Positions 45,075-54,127 of a DNA stretch of 64,000 bases are shown here, piece after piece. The stretch covers positions 62,001 to 126,000 of the forward strand of contig NZ_JABTEZ010000002.1 of NCBI RefSeq assembly GCF_015711605.1, given 5' to 3'. The first letter of the stretch is position 1; each line of letters begins with the position of its first letter. A program made the translations under genes and the position numbers. The notes under the pieces were generated by a model that made no database searches, was not told the origin of the DNA, and saw only the letters and a program-made list of their open reading frames with translations. Origin of the DNA: Planomonospora sp. ID67723. Its GTDB lineage: Bacteria > Actinomycetota > Actinomycetes > Streptosporangiales > Streptosporangiaceae.

Positions 45075-45855
45075 TGCCGGGGCGGGAGAGGTCGGCGGCG
45101 GCGTCCTCCTCGAACTCCGGGCGCCATGACTGGACCGGGACGATGCCCGGGTCGAGCACCTCCAGGCCCTCGGTGTAGGCGGCCAGGTGGGCGGGCGGCC
45201 GGGTGACGATCGACCCGGCGGAGGTGGCGCGGTAGACGCCCGTCGCCTTGGCGTGGGCCTCCTCCGGCATGTCTCCGGCGTGGATGTGGGAGATCACCAG
45301 GTGGCTGCCGGGGACCATGACGTCGCGGACCGCCGCGACGATGCCGGCGGCGGCGTCGTCGTCCGGGACGAAGTGGAGCATGGCCAGCAGGAGGACGGCG
45401 ACCGGCTGGTCGAAGTCGATGTTCGCGCGGATGGCGGGGTGGTCGAGCAGGGCCTTGGGCTCGCGCATGTCGGCCTGGACGACGACGGTGTGGGGGTTGT
45501 CCTCCAGCAGGGCCCTGCCGTGCGCCAGGACGATGGGGTCGTTGTCGACGTAGACGACCCGGGCGTCGGGGATGACGCGGTGGGCGACCTGGTGGACGTT
45601 CTCCTGGGTGGGCAGGCCGGAGCCGATGTCGAGGAACTGGCGCACGCCGCGGCCGGCGATCTCGGTCACCGCCCGGGACAGGAACGCGCGGTTGGCCCTG
45701 GCGTTGGCCCGGGCGTCCGGGACCGCTTTGATGATCTCCTCGGCGGCCTGGCGGTCGGAGGCGAAGTTGTCCTTGCCGCCCAGGTAGTAGTCGTACATCC
45801 GGGCCACGCTCGGGACCGTCGGATCGATCCCCGCCGGTGTCTGCTCGCCGTCCAT
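45046..45855 (-). CDS. SAM-dependent methyltransferase, DUF574 family
   Basis: The 269-residue product shows the actinobacterial DUF574 pattern: SVARMYDYYLGGKDNF near the N-terminus, RQFLDIGSGLPTQENVH as the SAM-binding glycine motif, VVYVDNDPIVLAHGR with the acidic ribose ligand, and a MLHFVPDDD segment. These proteins are abundant in actinomycetes and their substrates are mostly unknown. It is transcribed singly, convergent with the condensation-domain remnant, and is not evidently part of the biosynthetic operon. Confidence 0.92.
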   Translation of the reverse strand: MDGEQTPAGIDPTVPSVARMYDYYLGGKDNFASDRQAAEEIIKAVPDARANARANRAFLSRAVTEIAGRGVRQFLDIGSGLPTQENVHQVAHRVIPDARVVYVDNDPIVLAHGRALLEDNPHTVVVQADMREPKALLDHPAIRANIDFDQPVAVLLLAMLHFVPDDDAAAGIVAAVRDVMVPGSHLVISHIHAGDMPEEAHAKATGVYRATSAGSIVTRPPAHLAAYTEGLEVLDPGIVPVQSWRPEFEEDAAADLSRPGIIGVVARMP

Positions 45856-46005
45856 GACGCTCTCCTCGGACCCTCGCTGATCATCTGCTGGCGATGCTAG
45901 ATGACGATGGGAGCCGATTTTTGATCTTTGTTCATGTTTTTCCCGGAAAGTGCGACCAGCGGGCGCGTCCCGTCGGCCCGGAGGCCGAGCGCCGCCCGCC
46001 GGCCC

Positions 46006-46614
46006 CTACGGGTTGCGGCCCTGCTCTCCCGCCGCCCGCCGGCTGCGGTAGGAGCGCATCGCGACCTGCGCCCCGCAGGGTCGCGGACTGCAGTACGTCG
46101 CGGACGAGTTGCGGGTGCGGTCGTAGAACCCGAGGTGGCAGGGCGGGTTGCGGCAGGCCTTCAGCCGCGTCCACGTGCCCTGCCGGGCGAGATCGGCCAC
46201 GGCCGCGAGCAGGCTGCCGAAGGCGCCGGGCACACCCGCGTGGGCGGGGAGGAGCCGGACGTCCCGAGAGGTGACGACGGGCGACAGGGGGTACAGCACC
46301 CCGCTGCGCCGCAGGTACGCCTCGGCCGCCTCCAGCGCCGTGCCGTCGTCCGGCTCGCCGGCGTGCGCGAGCAGGACGGTGACCAGGGCCTCCCTCAGCT
46401 CGCGGGCGGTCGTGGCGTCCCCCTCGGTGACGAGGATCCCCTCGGCGACCAGTCCGGTGGTGCGCAGCCAGAGCGCCGCCGACGAGGCGTCGGCCAGCCG
46501 CTCCTCGCGACCGGCGATCGGCCGGGTGTTGACGAAGTCGAGCACGAGGTCCGCGGCTTCGTGCGGGCTGAGAGGACTGTGCTGCCCCTGATCGGTGACC
46601 ACGTCCACCATCAT
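46006..46614 (-). CDS. CGNR zinc-finger transcriptional regulator
   Basis: The 202-residue product has an N-terminal ABATE-type stress-sensing domain (LVLDFVNTRP, LREALVTVLLAHAG) and a C-terminal zinc finger with CRNPPCHLGFYDRT and YCSPRPCG. In the family the last motif is CGNR; here it reads CGAQ, but all four Cys ligands are kept. It probably represses itself and the divergent SDR gene at 46704, whose shared promoter holds an inverted repeat. The ATG pair at 46614/46611 gives the start; a TTG further upstream is possible. Confidence 0.88.
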   Translation of the reverse strand: MMVDVVTDQGQHSPLSPHEAADLVLDFVNTRPIAGREERLADASSAALWLRTTGLVAEGILVTEGDATTARELREALVTVLLAHAGEPDDGTALEAAEAYLRRSGVLYPLSPVVTSRDVRLLPAHAGVPGAFGSLLAAVADLARQGTWTRLKACRNPPCHLGFYDRTRNSSATYCSPRPCGAQVAMRSYRSRRAAGEQGRNP

Positions 46615-46640
46615 AGGTAAGCATGGAGCAAATGCCTTGA

Positions 46641-46682
46641 GCAAATAACTAATGCTAGGTGCTCGGCTTGCTAGTTATGTGC
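46641..46682. promoter_or_regulatory. Inverted repeat in CGNR/SDR divergent promoter
   Basis: The arms GCAAATAACTA (46641-46651) and TAGTTATGTGC (46672-46682) match at 10 of 11 positions, with centres about 31 bp (three helical turns) apart. This AT-rich pair sits between the divergent CGNR regulator and SDR genes and is a likely operator. Confidence 0.6.
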
Positions 46683-46703
46683 AAACTGACTACGGTCATA
46701 ACC

Positions 46704-47567
46704 ATGTCGATCAAAGCAGAGTCCATGACCACCGGCCGTTCCTGGTTCGTCACCGGCGGCTCCTCCGGAATCGGCCGCGAGCTGACGCTCGCGGCCCTCG
46801 ACCGCGGTGACCGCGTCGCCGCGGTGGCGCGCAACGTCGCCGACCTCGCGGGCCTCGCCGGGCGCTTCCCCGGACGCCTCCTCGTCCTGGGGCTCGACAT
46901 CCGCGACGAGGCCGCGGTGCGCGGCGGCGTCGACCGGGCCGTCGCCGAGTTCGGCCGCCTCGACGTGGTGGCGAACAACGCGGGATACGGCCTCTTCGGA
47001 GCCGTCGAGGAGGCGAGCGACGCGCAGGCCAGGGCGGTCTTCGACACGAACGTCTTCGGTCTCCTCAACGTGCTGCGCGCCACGTTGCCGGTGCTGCGGG
47101 CGCAGCGCTCCGGGCACGTCCTGCAGGGTTCGTCGGTGTACGGGCAGACGGCCCACCCGGGAGTGGGCCTGCTGGCCGCCACCAAGTACGCGGTGGAGGG
47201 GCTGTCGGACGCCCTGGCCGCCGAGCTGGCACCGCTCGGTGTCAAGGTGACGCTGATCGAGCCCGGCTACACGGCCACCGCGTTCCTGTCCAACCTCGCC
47301 TTCGCCGAGCCGGTGCCCGACTACGACCCGACGGTGCGGGCCGTGCAGCGGTCCCTCGGCGAGCTGCCGGCGGAGGCGTTCGCCGACCCGGCCCGGGTGG
47401 CGCGGGCCATGCTGGCCGCCGTGGACGCCGAGCACCCTCCGCTCCGTCTGGCGCTGGGCGGGCAGGCCGAGGGCGACATGAGGGCCTCCCTCGCCGCACG
47501 ACTGCGTGACCTGGACGAATGGGCGGACGTGACCCGGGGGGTCGACCGCGCGCCCGTGCCCTCCTGA
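46704..47567 (+). CDS. SDR family oxidoreductase
   Basis: This is a 287-residue short-chain dehydrogenase with TGGSSGIGR, NNAGYG, the Ser in QGSSVYG, and KYAVEG after the catalytic region. The usual YxxxK reads AATKYAVEG, where the catalytic Tyr position is Leu/Ala (LLAATK), so the classic Tyr appears missing while Lys is present. Close homologues in the family carry YSATK, so this may weaken activity. It is divergent from the CGNR regulator and probably under its control. The ATG at 46704 precedes the conserved fold. Confidence 0.85.
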   Translation: MSIKAESMTTGRSWFVTGGSSGIGRELTLAALDRGDRVAAVARNVADLAGLAGRFPGRLLVLGLDIRDEAAVRGGVDRAVAEFGRLDVVANNAGYGLFGAVEEASDAQARAVFDTNVFGLLNVLRATLPVLRAQRSGHVLQGSSVYGQTAHPGVGLLAATKYAVEGLSDALAAELAPLGVKVTLIEPGYTATAFLSNLAFAEPVPDYDPTVRAVQRSLGELPAEAFADPARVARAMLAAVDAEHPPLRLALGGQAEGDMRASLAARLRDLDEWADVTRGVDRAPVPS

Positions 47568-47641
47568 TCCCGCCCGGGCCGGTGGGGAGCGGGCGGCGGC
47601 CGGGCCTCCGCCCGCCACCCGGCGGCCCGGCGCGACCGGTA

Positions 47642-47658
47642 CCGAGCAAGCGCTTGCC
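47642..47658. promoter_or_regulatory. KstR2-like operator, site E
   Basis: AGCAAGCGCTTGCC (47645-47658) has an exact CAAGCGCTTG core and one mismatch to AnCAAGnnCTTGnT. It lies about 125 bp upstream of the Ltp2-like thiolase gene with no other gene between. Confidence 0.6.
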
Positions 47659-47781
47659 TAAGTGGATGGGCCGCGTTAGCGTGGCGGACGGCGGCCCGGC
47701 GGAGGGCGGCCCACAGGCGTCACCCGCCGGGGCGGATCGCGCCCCGTCCCGGCGGGTGACACGAACCTCCCGGGAGGCTCG

Positions 47782-48864
47782 ATGCGGGGCAGGGCGGCCG
47801 TCGCCGGCATCGGGATGACGGCCCTGACGCGGGAGTCCGGCAGGACCGAGCTGGAACTCGCGGTCGAGGCGTCCCGGGCGGCCTGCGCCGACGCGGGCGT
47901 CGAGCCCGGCGAGGTCGACGCGGTGCTCAGCTACCACCTCAACGACTCGGCCCCGGTGGTCCAGGTCGCCGCGGCCCTGCGGATCGAGCGGCTGGGCTGG
48001 CACAACGACATCACCGGCGGCGGCACCCAGGCGGCCTCCATCCTGGGCGAGGCGGCCATGCTGGTCGCCGCGGGCCTGGCCCGGACGGTCCTGGTCTACC
48101 GCGCGTTGAACGGCCGTTCCGGCACGCGCATGAACACCGTCTCCACCGGCCCGCAGGAGCGCTTCACCCGCCCGTACGGCATGGCCGGCCCGATCCCGAT
48201 GTTCGCCCTGGCCGCCCAGCGCTACCTGCACGAGACCGGCCTGACCGGGGAGCACCTGCACGCGGTCGTGGCCCAGTCCCGCGAGAACGCCGCGGCCAAC
48301 CCCCGTGCCCTGCGCCGGGACCCGCTCTCCCTTGAGGACTACCTGGCCAGGCCGTACGTCTGCTCACCGCTGCGGACCGTCGACTGCTGCCAGGAGACCG
48401 ACGGCGCGTGCGCGCTGGTGGTCCGCGACGTACGGCTGGCGCCGGCGGCGCCCCGCATCCACACCGTGGTCCGGGGCGGCGGTCCCGGTTGCTCCTCCAT
48501 GGACCGGTCGCCGGACGTCACGCAGACCTTCTCCGCCCACCTCGCGCCCCTGCTCTGGGAACGGTCGGGCATGAAGCCCGGTGACGTGGACGTGGCGCTG
48601 CTCTACGACGCCTACTCCTGGCTGGTTCCCCGCCAGCTGGAGGACTTCGGCCTGGCGGCGCGCGCCGAGCTCGGGGAGTTCCTGCTCCACCGGCGCCACG
48701 CCGCGGTCAACCCGCACGGCGGCCTGCTCTCGGAGGGCTACGTGCACGGGCTCAACAACGTGGCGCAGGCCGTACGGGAGCTCCGGCGGGGCCGCGGGAC
48801 GGCGCTGGTGACCGGGTTCGGCGGCAGCTACGGCAGCGCCGCGCTCCTCGTGCGGGAGGGCTGA
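47782..48864 (+). CDS. Thiolase-like lipid-transfer protein (Ltp2-type aldolase)
   Basis: The 360-residue product belongs to the thiolase superfamily, SCP-x/Ltp type. It has GRAAVAGIGMTALTRES at the start, the ITGGGTQAASILGEA helix, and the C-terminal VNPHGGLLSEGYVHGLNN with the conserved His. The nucleophilic Cys that true thiolases carry in the N-terminal half is replaced in the GGGTQAAS segment, as in Ltp2-like retro-aldolases that cleave steroid side chains with a DUF35 partner. The DUF35 protein encoded at 379-741 is the obvious candidate partner. RBS GGGAGG before the ATG; site E upstream. Confidence 0.88.
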   Translation: MRGRAAVAGIGMTALTRESGRTELELAVEASRAACADAGVEPGEVDAVLSYHLNDSAPVVQVAAALRIERLGWHNDITGGGTQAASILGEAAMLVAAGLARTVLVYRALNGRSGTRMNTVSTGPQERFTRPYGMAGPIPMFALAAQRYLHETGLTGEHLHAVVAQSRENAAANPRALRRDPLSLEDYLARPYVCSPLRTVDCCQETDGACALVVRDVRLAPAAPRIHTVVRGGGPGCSSMDRSPDVTQTFSAHLAPLLWERSGMKPGDVDVALLYDAYSWLVPRQLEDFGLAARAELGEFLLHRRHAAVNPHGGLLSEGYVHGLNNVAQAVRELRRGRGTALVTGFGGSYGSAALLVREG

Positions 48865-48910
48865 CTTCCGGCGACGGTCCCGTGTCGCCCTTGACGCGGC
48901 CCGCAGGCAA

Positions 48911-48921
48911 GAATAATTTTC
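48911..48921. promoter_or_regulatory. Probable RpiR operator
   Basis: GAATAATTTTC is an AT-rich near-palindrome in an otherwise GC-rich setting, 31 bp upstream of the rpiR-family start. It resembles the GAAA-AATTTTC-like sites of MurR/RpiR regulators. Autoregulation of the amino-sugar operon is the likely function. Confidence 0.45.
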
Positions 48922-48952
48922 ATCCATCCCCCAGCGGGTGAAAGGAACGCCT

Positions 48953-49822
48953 GTGGCCGCCGGCGCGCTCGGACGCATCCAGACCGAGACGCCTGCCCTG
49001 CCCGAGGCGCTGCGCCGGGTGGGGGAGGCGATCCTGGCCGATCCCGCAGGGGCGGCCAGGTCCACGATCATCGCGCTCGCCGAGGTCAGCGGGAGCTCAC
49101 CCGCCACCGTCACCCGCTTCTGCCGGATCTTCGGCTTCGGCGGATACGCCGAGCTGCGGGTCGCGCTCGCCACCGAGACCGGCCGGGCCGCGCAGGCCCA
49201 CTGGGACGCCGGGGTGGGCCACGAGATCGGCCCGACCGACCCGCTCGACGCGGCGATCGGCGTGATGGCCGCCGCCGACTCCCGGCTCATCCAGGACACC
49301 GCCGCGCAGCTCGACCCGGAGACCGTCGCCGCGATCGCCGACGCGATCGTCGCGGCACGGCGGGTCCTGATCTTCGGCGTCTCCACCAGCGGCGCGGTCG
49401 CAGGCATGCTGGGCGGACGGCTGCGCCGTATCCGCGTGCCCTGCTGGAGCCATGCCGACGCGCACGAGGCGCTGGCCGACGCGGCTCTGCTGGCCGAGGG
49501 CGACGTGGCGATCGGCATCTCCCACCAGGGACGCACCCGGGAGGTCCTGGAGTCCCTCGCCGAGGCCGGCGACCGGGGCGCGCTGACCGTGGCCGTCACC
49601 TCCTTCGCCCGCTCCCCGCTGGCCGAGCTCGCCGACCGGGTGCTGACCACCGCGAGCCGGGAGACCACCTTCAGGCTGGGCGGCCTGGCCGCCGTGCACT
49701 CCCAGCTCTTCGTGCTGGACGCGGTCTACGTCGCGGTCGCGCAGCGCACCTACGAGCGGACCAACGAGTCGTTCGAGCGGACGATCCGGGCGCTGGAGAG
49801 CCACCGGGTGGAGAGGAGCTGA
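48953..49822 (+). CDS. MurR/RpiR family regulator with SIS domain
   Basis: The 289-residue product has an N-terminal HTH_6 domain (ALAEVSGSSPATVTRFCRIFGF) and a C-terminal SIS sugar-isomerase domain (VLIFGVSTSGAVAGMLGG, GDVAIGISHQGRTREVLE) that binds phosphosugars. It is first in a gene row with the SIS protein and the NgcEFG-type importer, so it very likely senses GlcNAc-6-P, MurNAc-6-P or a glucosamine phosphate. GTG at 48953 has AAAGGAA 6 bases upstream and is preferred to the GTG at 48938. Confidence 0.93.
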   Translation: MAAGALGRIQTETPALPEALRRVGEAILADPAGAARSTIIALAEVSGSSPATVTRFCRIFGFGGYAELRVALATETGRAAQAHWDAGVGHEIGPTDPLDAAIGVMAAADSRLIQDTAAQLDPETVAAIADAIVAARRVLIFGVSTSGAVAGMLGGRLRRIRVPCWSHADAHEALADAALLAEGDVAIGISHQGRTREVLESLAEAGDRGALTVAVTSFARSPLAELADRVLTTASRETTFRLGGLAAVHSQLFVLDAVYVAVAQRTYERTNESFERTIRALESHRVERS

Positions 49823-49826
49823 TCGC

Positions 49827-50585
49827 TTGGACACCGGTGCGGCCGACTACGTCCACGAGGTGCGGGTCCTGATCGACGAGATCGCCCGGACGCGGGACGA
49901 GGCTGTCGGGAGGGCCGCCGCGCTGATGACCGCCTCGCTGCGCGCCGGCGGGGTGATCCAGGCCTTCGGCTCCGGCCACTCCGAGGCCGTCGCGATGGAG
50001 ATCGCCGGGCGCGCGGGCGGTCTGGTGCCCAGCAACCGGCTCGCCCTGCGCGATGTCGTCCTGTACGGCGGGGCGCCGGTGAACGTGCTGACCGGTCCTC
50101 CCGGCGAGCTGGAGCGCGATCCGTCGATCGCGCGGAGGATCTACGACCTGGCCCCCGTCGAGCCGGGGGACGTGTTCGTGCTGATCTCCAGCTCCGGCGT
50201 GAACGGTTCGGTGGTGGAACTGGCCTCCATCGTCAAGGAGCGCGGCCACGGCCTGGTCGCCCTGACCTCGGTCCAGCACAGCACCGCGATGGCCTCCCGC
50301 CATCCCTCGGGGCGCAAACTCCTCGACTTCGCCGACGTGGTGCTCGACAACGGCGCCCCGTACGGCGACGCGGTCCTGCCGCTCCCGGACGGCGGCGCGT
50401 TCGGCGCGGTCTCCACGATCACCTCGGCGCTGCTGGCCCAGATGGTCGTGGCCGAGACGGTGCGCGGACTGATCGAGGCGGGTGAGGACCCGCCGGTCTA
50501 CCGCTCCGCCAACGTGACCGGCGGAGACGAGCACAACCGGGCTCTGGAGAGCCGCTATGCCGGAAGGATCCGGCGAGGTGCCTAG
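49827..50585 (+). CDS. SIS domain phosphosugar-binding protein
   Basis: This is a 252-residue SIS protein of the UPF0309 type: GVIQAFGSGHSEAVAMEIAG, VFVLISSSGVNGSVVELA and ALTSVQHSTAMASRHPSG. Such proteins bind phosphorylated amino sugars; some act as isomerases or etherases. It starts with TTG 4 bp after the rpiR stop, with GAGGAG 8 bases upstream, so it is co-transcribed. A role in converting imported GlcNAc or MurNAc derivatives is inferred from the neighbours. Confidence 0.9.
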   Translation: MDTGAADYVHEVRVLIDEIARTRDEAVGRAAALMTASLRAGGVIQAFGSGHSEAVAMEIAGRAGGLVPSNRLALRDVVLYGGAPVNVLTGPPGELERDPSIARRIYDLAPVEPGDVFVLISSSGVNGSVVELASIVKERGHGLVALTSVQHSTAMASRHPSGRKLLDFADVVLDNGAPYGDAVLPLPDGGAFGAVSTITSALLAQMVVAETVRGLIEAGEDPPVYRSANVTGGDEHNRALESRYAGRIRRGA

Positions 50586-50614
50586 TCGTCGTGCCCAGTT
50601 ACCCAGGAGGAAGC

Positions 50615-52021
50615 ATGACTCCGTTGTCCAGACGAGAGCTCCTGCGAAGTGCGGTCCTCGCCGGGATCGCCCTGCCCGCGCTGTCGGCCTGCGCCACCCC
50701 GGCAGGCGACGGCGCCGTCTCCCCGGCGCCCGCCGCCGGGGCGACCAGCGCCGCCAACCCGCTCGGCCTCGCCGAGGACCGGCCCCTGGAGATCTGGATC
50801 TTCGACGGCGGCTTCGGCGACGCCTACGCCAAGGAGATCCACGAACCGATGCTCAAGGCGAAGTACCCCAAGCTGGAGATCAGGCACAACGCGACCCAGG
50901 AGATCGCCAAGACCCTCCAGCCGCGCTTCGCCGGGGGCGACCCGCCGGAGTTCGTCAACAACTCCGGCGCCAACGCGATGGACTTCGGGGCCCTGGTCCA
51001 GGACGGCCAGCTCACCGACCTCACCCCGCTGTACGCCGCGCCGAGCTGGGACGACCCCGCCGTCCCGGTGCGCGACACGATCGACTCCGCCGCCATCGAG
51101 CTGGGCAGCTACGACGGCACGCCGTACGTCCTGAACTACGTCAACACGGTCTGGGGAATCTGGTACTCGCAGAAGCTCTTCGACGCGGAAGGCTGGCAGG
51201 TGCCCACGACGTGGGAGGAGTTCACGGCGCTCTGCGAGACGATCAAGAAGTCGGGCAGGGCCGCGCCCTTCACCTACGCGGGCAGGCACCCCTACTACAT
51301 CTACGAGGCCATCCTGACCCTGGCGGCCAAGGTCGGCGGCAAGGACGTGCTGAAGAACATCGACAACCTCCAGGACGGCGCCTGGACGGCCGAGCCGGTC
51401 AAGCAGGCGGCGACCGCCTTCGCCGAGCTCGGCGCCAAGTACCTCCTGCAGGGCACCGCCGGACTGGACCACGTCCAGACCCAGACCGCGCAGAACAAGG
51501 GGCAGGTCGCGATGCTGCCCTGCGGCTCCTGGCTGGAGAACGAGCAGAAGGACACCACCCCGGCCGACTTCGGATACGCGATGTTCCCGCTCCCGGACCT
51601 CACCGCCTCCGACGCCATGCCGTACGGCACGCTGCACGTCCAGCCGGGCGAGGAGTACGTCGTGCCGGCCCGGTCGGCCAATCCCCGCGCGGGCCTGGAG
51701 TACATGCGGGCGATGCTCTCCAGGCAGGGCGCGGGGGACTTCATGGAGCTGGTCTCCACGCTCACCGTCGTCAAGGACGCCGGCAGGGGCCGCACGCTCA
51801 AGCCGGGCCTGGCGAGCGCCTCCCGGGCCCGGGAGGCGGCGGGGGACAACACGGTCTGGTTCCTGTTCCGCAAGTGGTACGCCGAGCTGCACGACGAGGT
51901 GGCCGCCGCCTCGGGCCAGCTCATGAACGGGAAGCTGACCGTGGACGAGTGGGCCGAGCGCGCCCAGCGGAAGGCCGACGCGATCAAGGACGACTCGTCG
52001 GTCAAGAAGTTCACCAGGTGA
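50615..52021 (+). CDS. ngcE: Amino-sugar ABC transporter substrate-binding lipoprotein (NgcE-like)
   Basis: This is a 468-residue extracellular solute-binding protein. The N-terminus carries a twin-arginine-like SRRELLRSAV segment and a lipobox LSAC (Cys about 26), so it is a Tat-exported lipoprotein. The mature part has the carbohydrate-binding type 1 fold with PLEIWIFDGGFGDAYAKEI and GDPPEFVNNSGANAMDF, as in the N-acetylglucosamine/chitobiose binding protein NgcE. The AGGAGGAAGC site before the ATG at 50615 decides the start. It is followed by the two permease genes; no ATPase is present, as expected for systems that share MsiK. Confidence 0.92.
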   Translation: MTPLSRRELLRSAVLAGIALPALSACATPAGDGAVSPAPAAGATSAANPLGLAEDRPLEIWIFDGGFGDAYAKEIHEPMLKAKYPKLEIRHNATQEIAKTLQPRFAGGDPPEFVNNSGANAMDFGALVQDGQLTDLTPLYAAPSWDDPAVPVRDTIDSAAIELGSYDGTPYVLNYVNTVWGIWYSQKLFDAEGWQVPTTWEEFTALCETIKKSGRAAPFTYAGRHPYYIYEAILTLAAKVGGKDVLKNIDNLQDGAWTAEPVKQAATAFAELGAKYLLQGTAGLDHVQTQTAQNKGQVAMLPCGSWLENEQKDTTPADFGYAMFPLPDLTASDAMPYGTLHVQPGEEYVVPARSANPRAGLEYMRAMLSRQGAGDFMELVSTLTVVKDAGRGRTLKPGLASASRAREAAGDNTVWFLFRKWYAELHDEVAAASGQLMNGKLTVDEWAERAQRKADAIKDDSSVKKFTR

Positions 52022-52029
52022 CAGGCCCG

Positions 52030-52211
52030 TGAGGCGCGGGAGCGGGTGCGACGGGGGGAGCGGAGTGGTCGGCGAGGGACGAGCGGGCCGCGCAGCGAGT
52101 GAGGAGCGGTGAGCGACCCATGAGGCGCGGGAGCGGGTGCGACGGGGGGAGCGGAGTGGTCGGCGAGGGACGAGCGGGCCGCGCAGCGAGTGAGGAGCGG
52201 TGAGCGACCCA
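52030..52211 (+). repeat. 91-bp tandem duplication before ngcF
   Basis: The 91-bp unit 52030-52120 is repeated exactly at 52121-52211. Each unit ends with GAGGAGCGGTGAGCGACCC followed by ATGAGGC, so the translation-start region of the permease gene is duplicated. The first ATG (52120) opens a 27-codon frame that ends at the TGA in the second copy, ahead of the real ATG at 52211. Confidence 0.95.
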
Positions 52212-53113
52212 TGAGGCACGGCAGGACGCGGTTCGTCGCGGGCTTCCTCGCGGTCCCGGTGGCGCTCTACGTGATCTACGTGATCGCCCCCTACGCGCAG
52301 GCGTTCCACATCGCCTTCACCGACTGGCGCGGGGTGAACGCCGACCCGCGATTCGTCGGGACCGAGAACTTCGAGAGGCTGCTGGCCGACGACGTCTTCT
52401 GGAGGGCGGTCGGCCACAACCTCCTCCTGCTGGTCCTGCTGCCGCTGCTCACCATCGTGATCGCGTTGTTCTTCGCCTTCCTGCTCAACGCGGGCGGGAC
52501 GGGGGGCGCCGGGGGCGTCCGGGGGTCGCGGTTCTACCGGGTGGTGTTCTTCTTCCCCCAGGTCCTCGCGGTCGCCGTGGTCGCGGTGCTGTTCCAGCAG
52601 GTTTTCCGTCCGGACCGGAGCGGCATGCTCAACGCGCCGCTGATCGCGATGGGGCTGGAGCCGGTCGGCTTCCTGTCCGACACCGACGTCGCCCTCTGGT
52701 CGATCCTCGGCGTGCTGGTCTGGCAGGCGGTCGGGTTCTACGTGGTGCTCTTCTCGGCGGGCATCGCCTCCATCCCGCGTGAGCTGTTCGAGGCGGCGGC
52801 GATCGACGGGGCCTCGGGGCCGCCGATGTTCTTCCGGGTCACGCTCCCGCTGCTCTGGGACACCGTCCAGGTCGGCTGGATCTACCTCGGCATCCTCGCA
52901 CTGGACGTCTTCGCGATCGTCTGGGTCATGACGGCCGAGCAGGGTGGTCCCGACCACTCCACGACCGTGATGGCGGCGGAGATCTACCGCAATGCCTTCG
53001 AGTACTTCAAGTTCGGCTACGCCTGCGCGATGGGCGTGGTGCTGTTCTTCTTCACCATCGGGTTCGCGGCGCTGGCCCTGCGCCTGTCGCGGCGTGAGCG
53101 GATCGAGTTCTGA
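52211..53113 (+). CDS. ngcF: Sugar ABC transporter permease (NgcF-like)
   Basis: The 300-residue membrane protein has about six transmembrane helices, from FVAGFLAVPVALYVIYVIAP to the last at ACAMGVVLFFFTIGFAALAL. The EAA loop EAAAIDGAS contacts the ATPase. It forms the membrane channel with the next gene product for amino-sugar uptake. It starts at the ATG just after the 91-bp duplication and ends overlapping the next ATG by one base. Confidence 0.93.
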   Translation: MRHGRTRFVAGFLAVPVALYVIYVIAPYAQAFHIAFTDWRGVNADPRFVGTENFERLLADDVFWRAVGHNLLLLVLLPLLTIVIALFFAFLLNAGGTGGAGGVRGSRFYRVVFFFPQVLAVAVVAVLFQQVFRPDRSGMLNAPLIAMGLEPVGFLSDTDVALWSILGVLVWQAVGFYVVLFSAGIASIPRELFEAAAIDGASGPPMFFRVTLPLLWDTVQVGWIYLGILALDVFAIVWVMTAEQGGPDHSTTVMAAEIYRNAFEYFKFGYACAMGVVLFFFTIGFAALALRLSRRERIEF

Positions 53114-54024
53114 TGGCCGGAGCAGTGATCGTCCGGGGCCGGGCCCACGCCCGCGAGGAGCGCAGGAGGCGGCTCGGGCCGCTCTCGGCGTTGACCCACG
53201 TCGCGCTGCTGGTCTGGGCGGTGCTGGTGATCGTCCCGATCGTGTGGACCTTCCTGGCCTCGGTGAAGAGCGAGGACGAGATCTTCGGCGACGCCTGGTC
53301 GCTTCCGGCCTTCCCGCGGTTCGACAACTGGGCCCGCGCCTGGGAGCAGGCGCACGTCGGGCAGTACATGGTCAACAGCGTCGTCGTGGTGGCGTTCAGC
53401 ACGTTCGGCACGATGCTGTTCGGCTCGATGGCCGCCTACGTGCTCGCCCGCTACCGGTTCCGCGGCAACCGGGCGATCTACCTGCTGTTCGTCTCGGGCC
53501 TGGCCTTCCCGGTCTACCTGGCGCTCACCCCGCTGTTCTTCGTGGTGCAGAACATGGGCCGGGTCCCGGTGGTCGGCCCGTTCATCGGCCTGAACACCCA
53601 CGGCGGGCTGGTCCTGGTCTACATCGCCTACTCGCTGCCGTTCACCGTGTTCTTCCTGGCGGCGTTCTTCCGCACGCTGCCCGGGGCGGTGGCCGAGGCC
53701 GCCTTCGTGGACGGGGCCTCGCACACCCGGGTGTTCTTCCAGGTCATGCTCCCGATGGCCAGGCCGGGCATCGTCAGCGTGACCGTCTTCAACATCCTGG
53801 GCCAGTGGAACCAGTACCAGCTCCCGCTGGTGCTGCTCACCTCGGCCAAGGACAAGTGGGTGCTCACCCAGGGCATCGCCGACATCTCCACGGCCGCCGG
53901 GTACGACGCCGACTGGTCGGCGCTGTTCGCCGCGCTGAGCATGGCGATCCTGCCGATGCTGATCGTCTACACGCTCTTCCAGAGCCAGATCCAGAAGGGC
54001 CTCACCGCCGGTGCGCTGAAGTAG
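53113..54024 (+). CDS. ngcG: Sugar ABC transporter permease (NgcG-like)
   Basis: The 303-residue second permease has a first membrane helix THVALLVWAVLVIVPIVWTF, further helices through the protein and the EAA loop EAAFVDGAS. The stop of ngcF and this ATG share one base (TGATG), so synthesis is coupled. A stem-loop follows, which ends the transport operon. No ATP-binding subunit gene is in the window; an MsiK-like ATPase elsewhere is expected. Confidence 0.93.
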   Translation: MAGAVIVRGRAHAREERRRRLGPLSALTHVALLVWAVLVIVPIVWTFLASVKSEDEIFGDAWSLPAFPRFDNWARAWEQAHVGQYMVNSVVVVAFSTFGTMLFGSMAAYVLARYRFRGNRAIYLLFVSGLAFPVYLALTPLFFVVQNMGRVPVVGPFIGLNTHGGLVLVYIAYSLPFTVFFLAAFFRTLPGAVAEAAFVDGASHTRVFFQVMLPMARPGIVSVTVFNILGQWNQYQLPLVLLTSAKDKWVLTQGIADISTAAGYDADWSALFAALSMAILPMLIVYTLFQSQIQKGLTAGALK

Positions 54025-54035
54025 CGGCGGAGGAG

Positions 54036-54066
54036 CGCCTTAGGGGCTTAATCCACCCTTAAGGCG
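54036..54066. terminator. Stem-loop after transport operon
   Basis: The arms CGCCTTA-GGGG (54036-54046) and CCCTTAAGGCG (54056-54066) pair over about 10 bp with a short loop, 11 bp after the ngcG stop. Confidence 0.45.
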
Positions 54067-54127
54067 GTGCTATCCGGCGATTAAGGCGGAACTGATTGAC
54101 TGGCGCGGTGCGATAGCGGTTAAGTTT

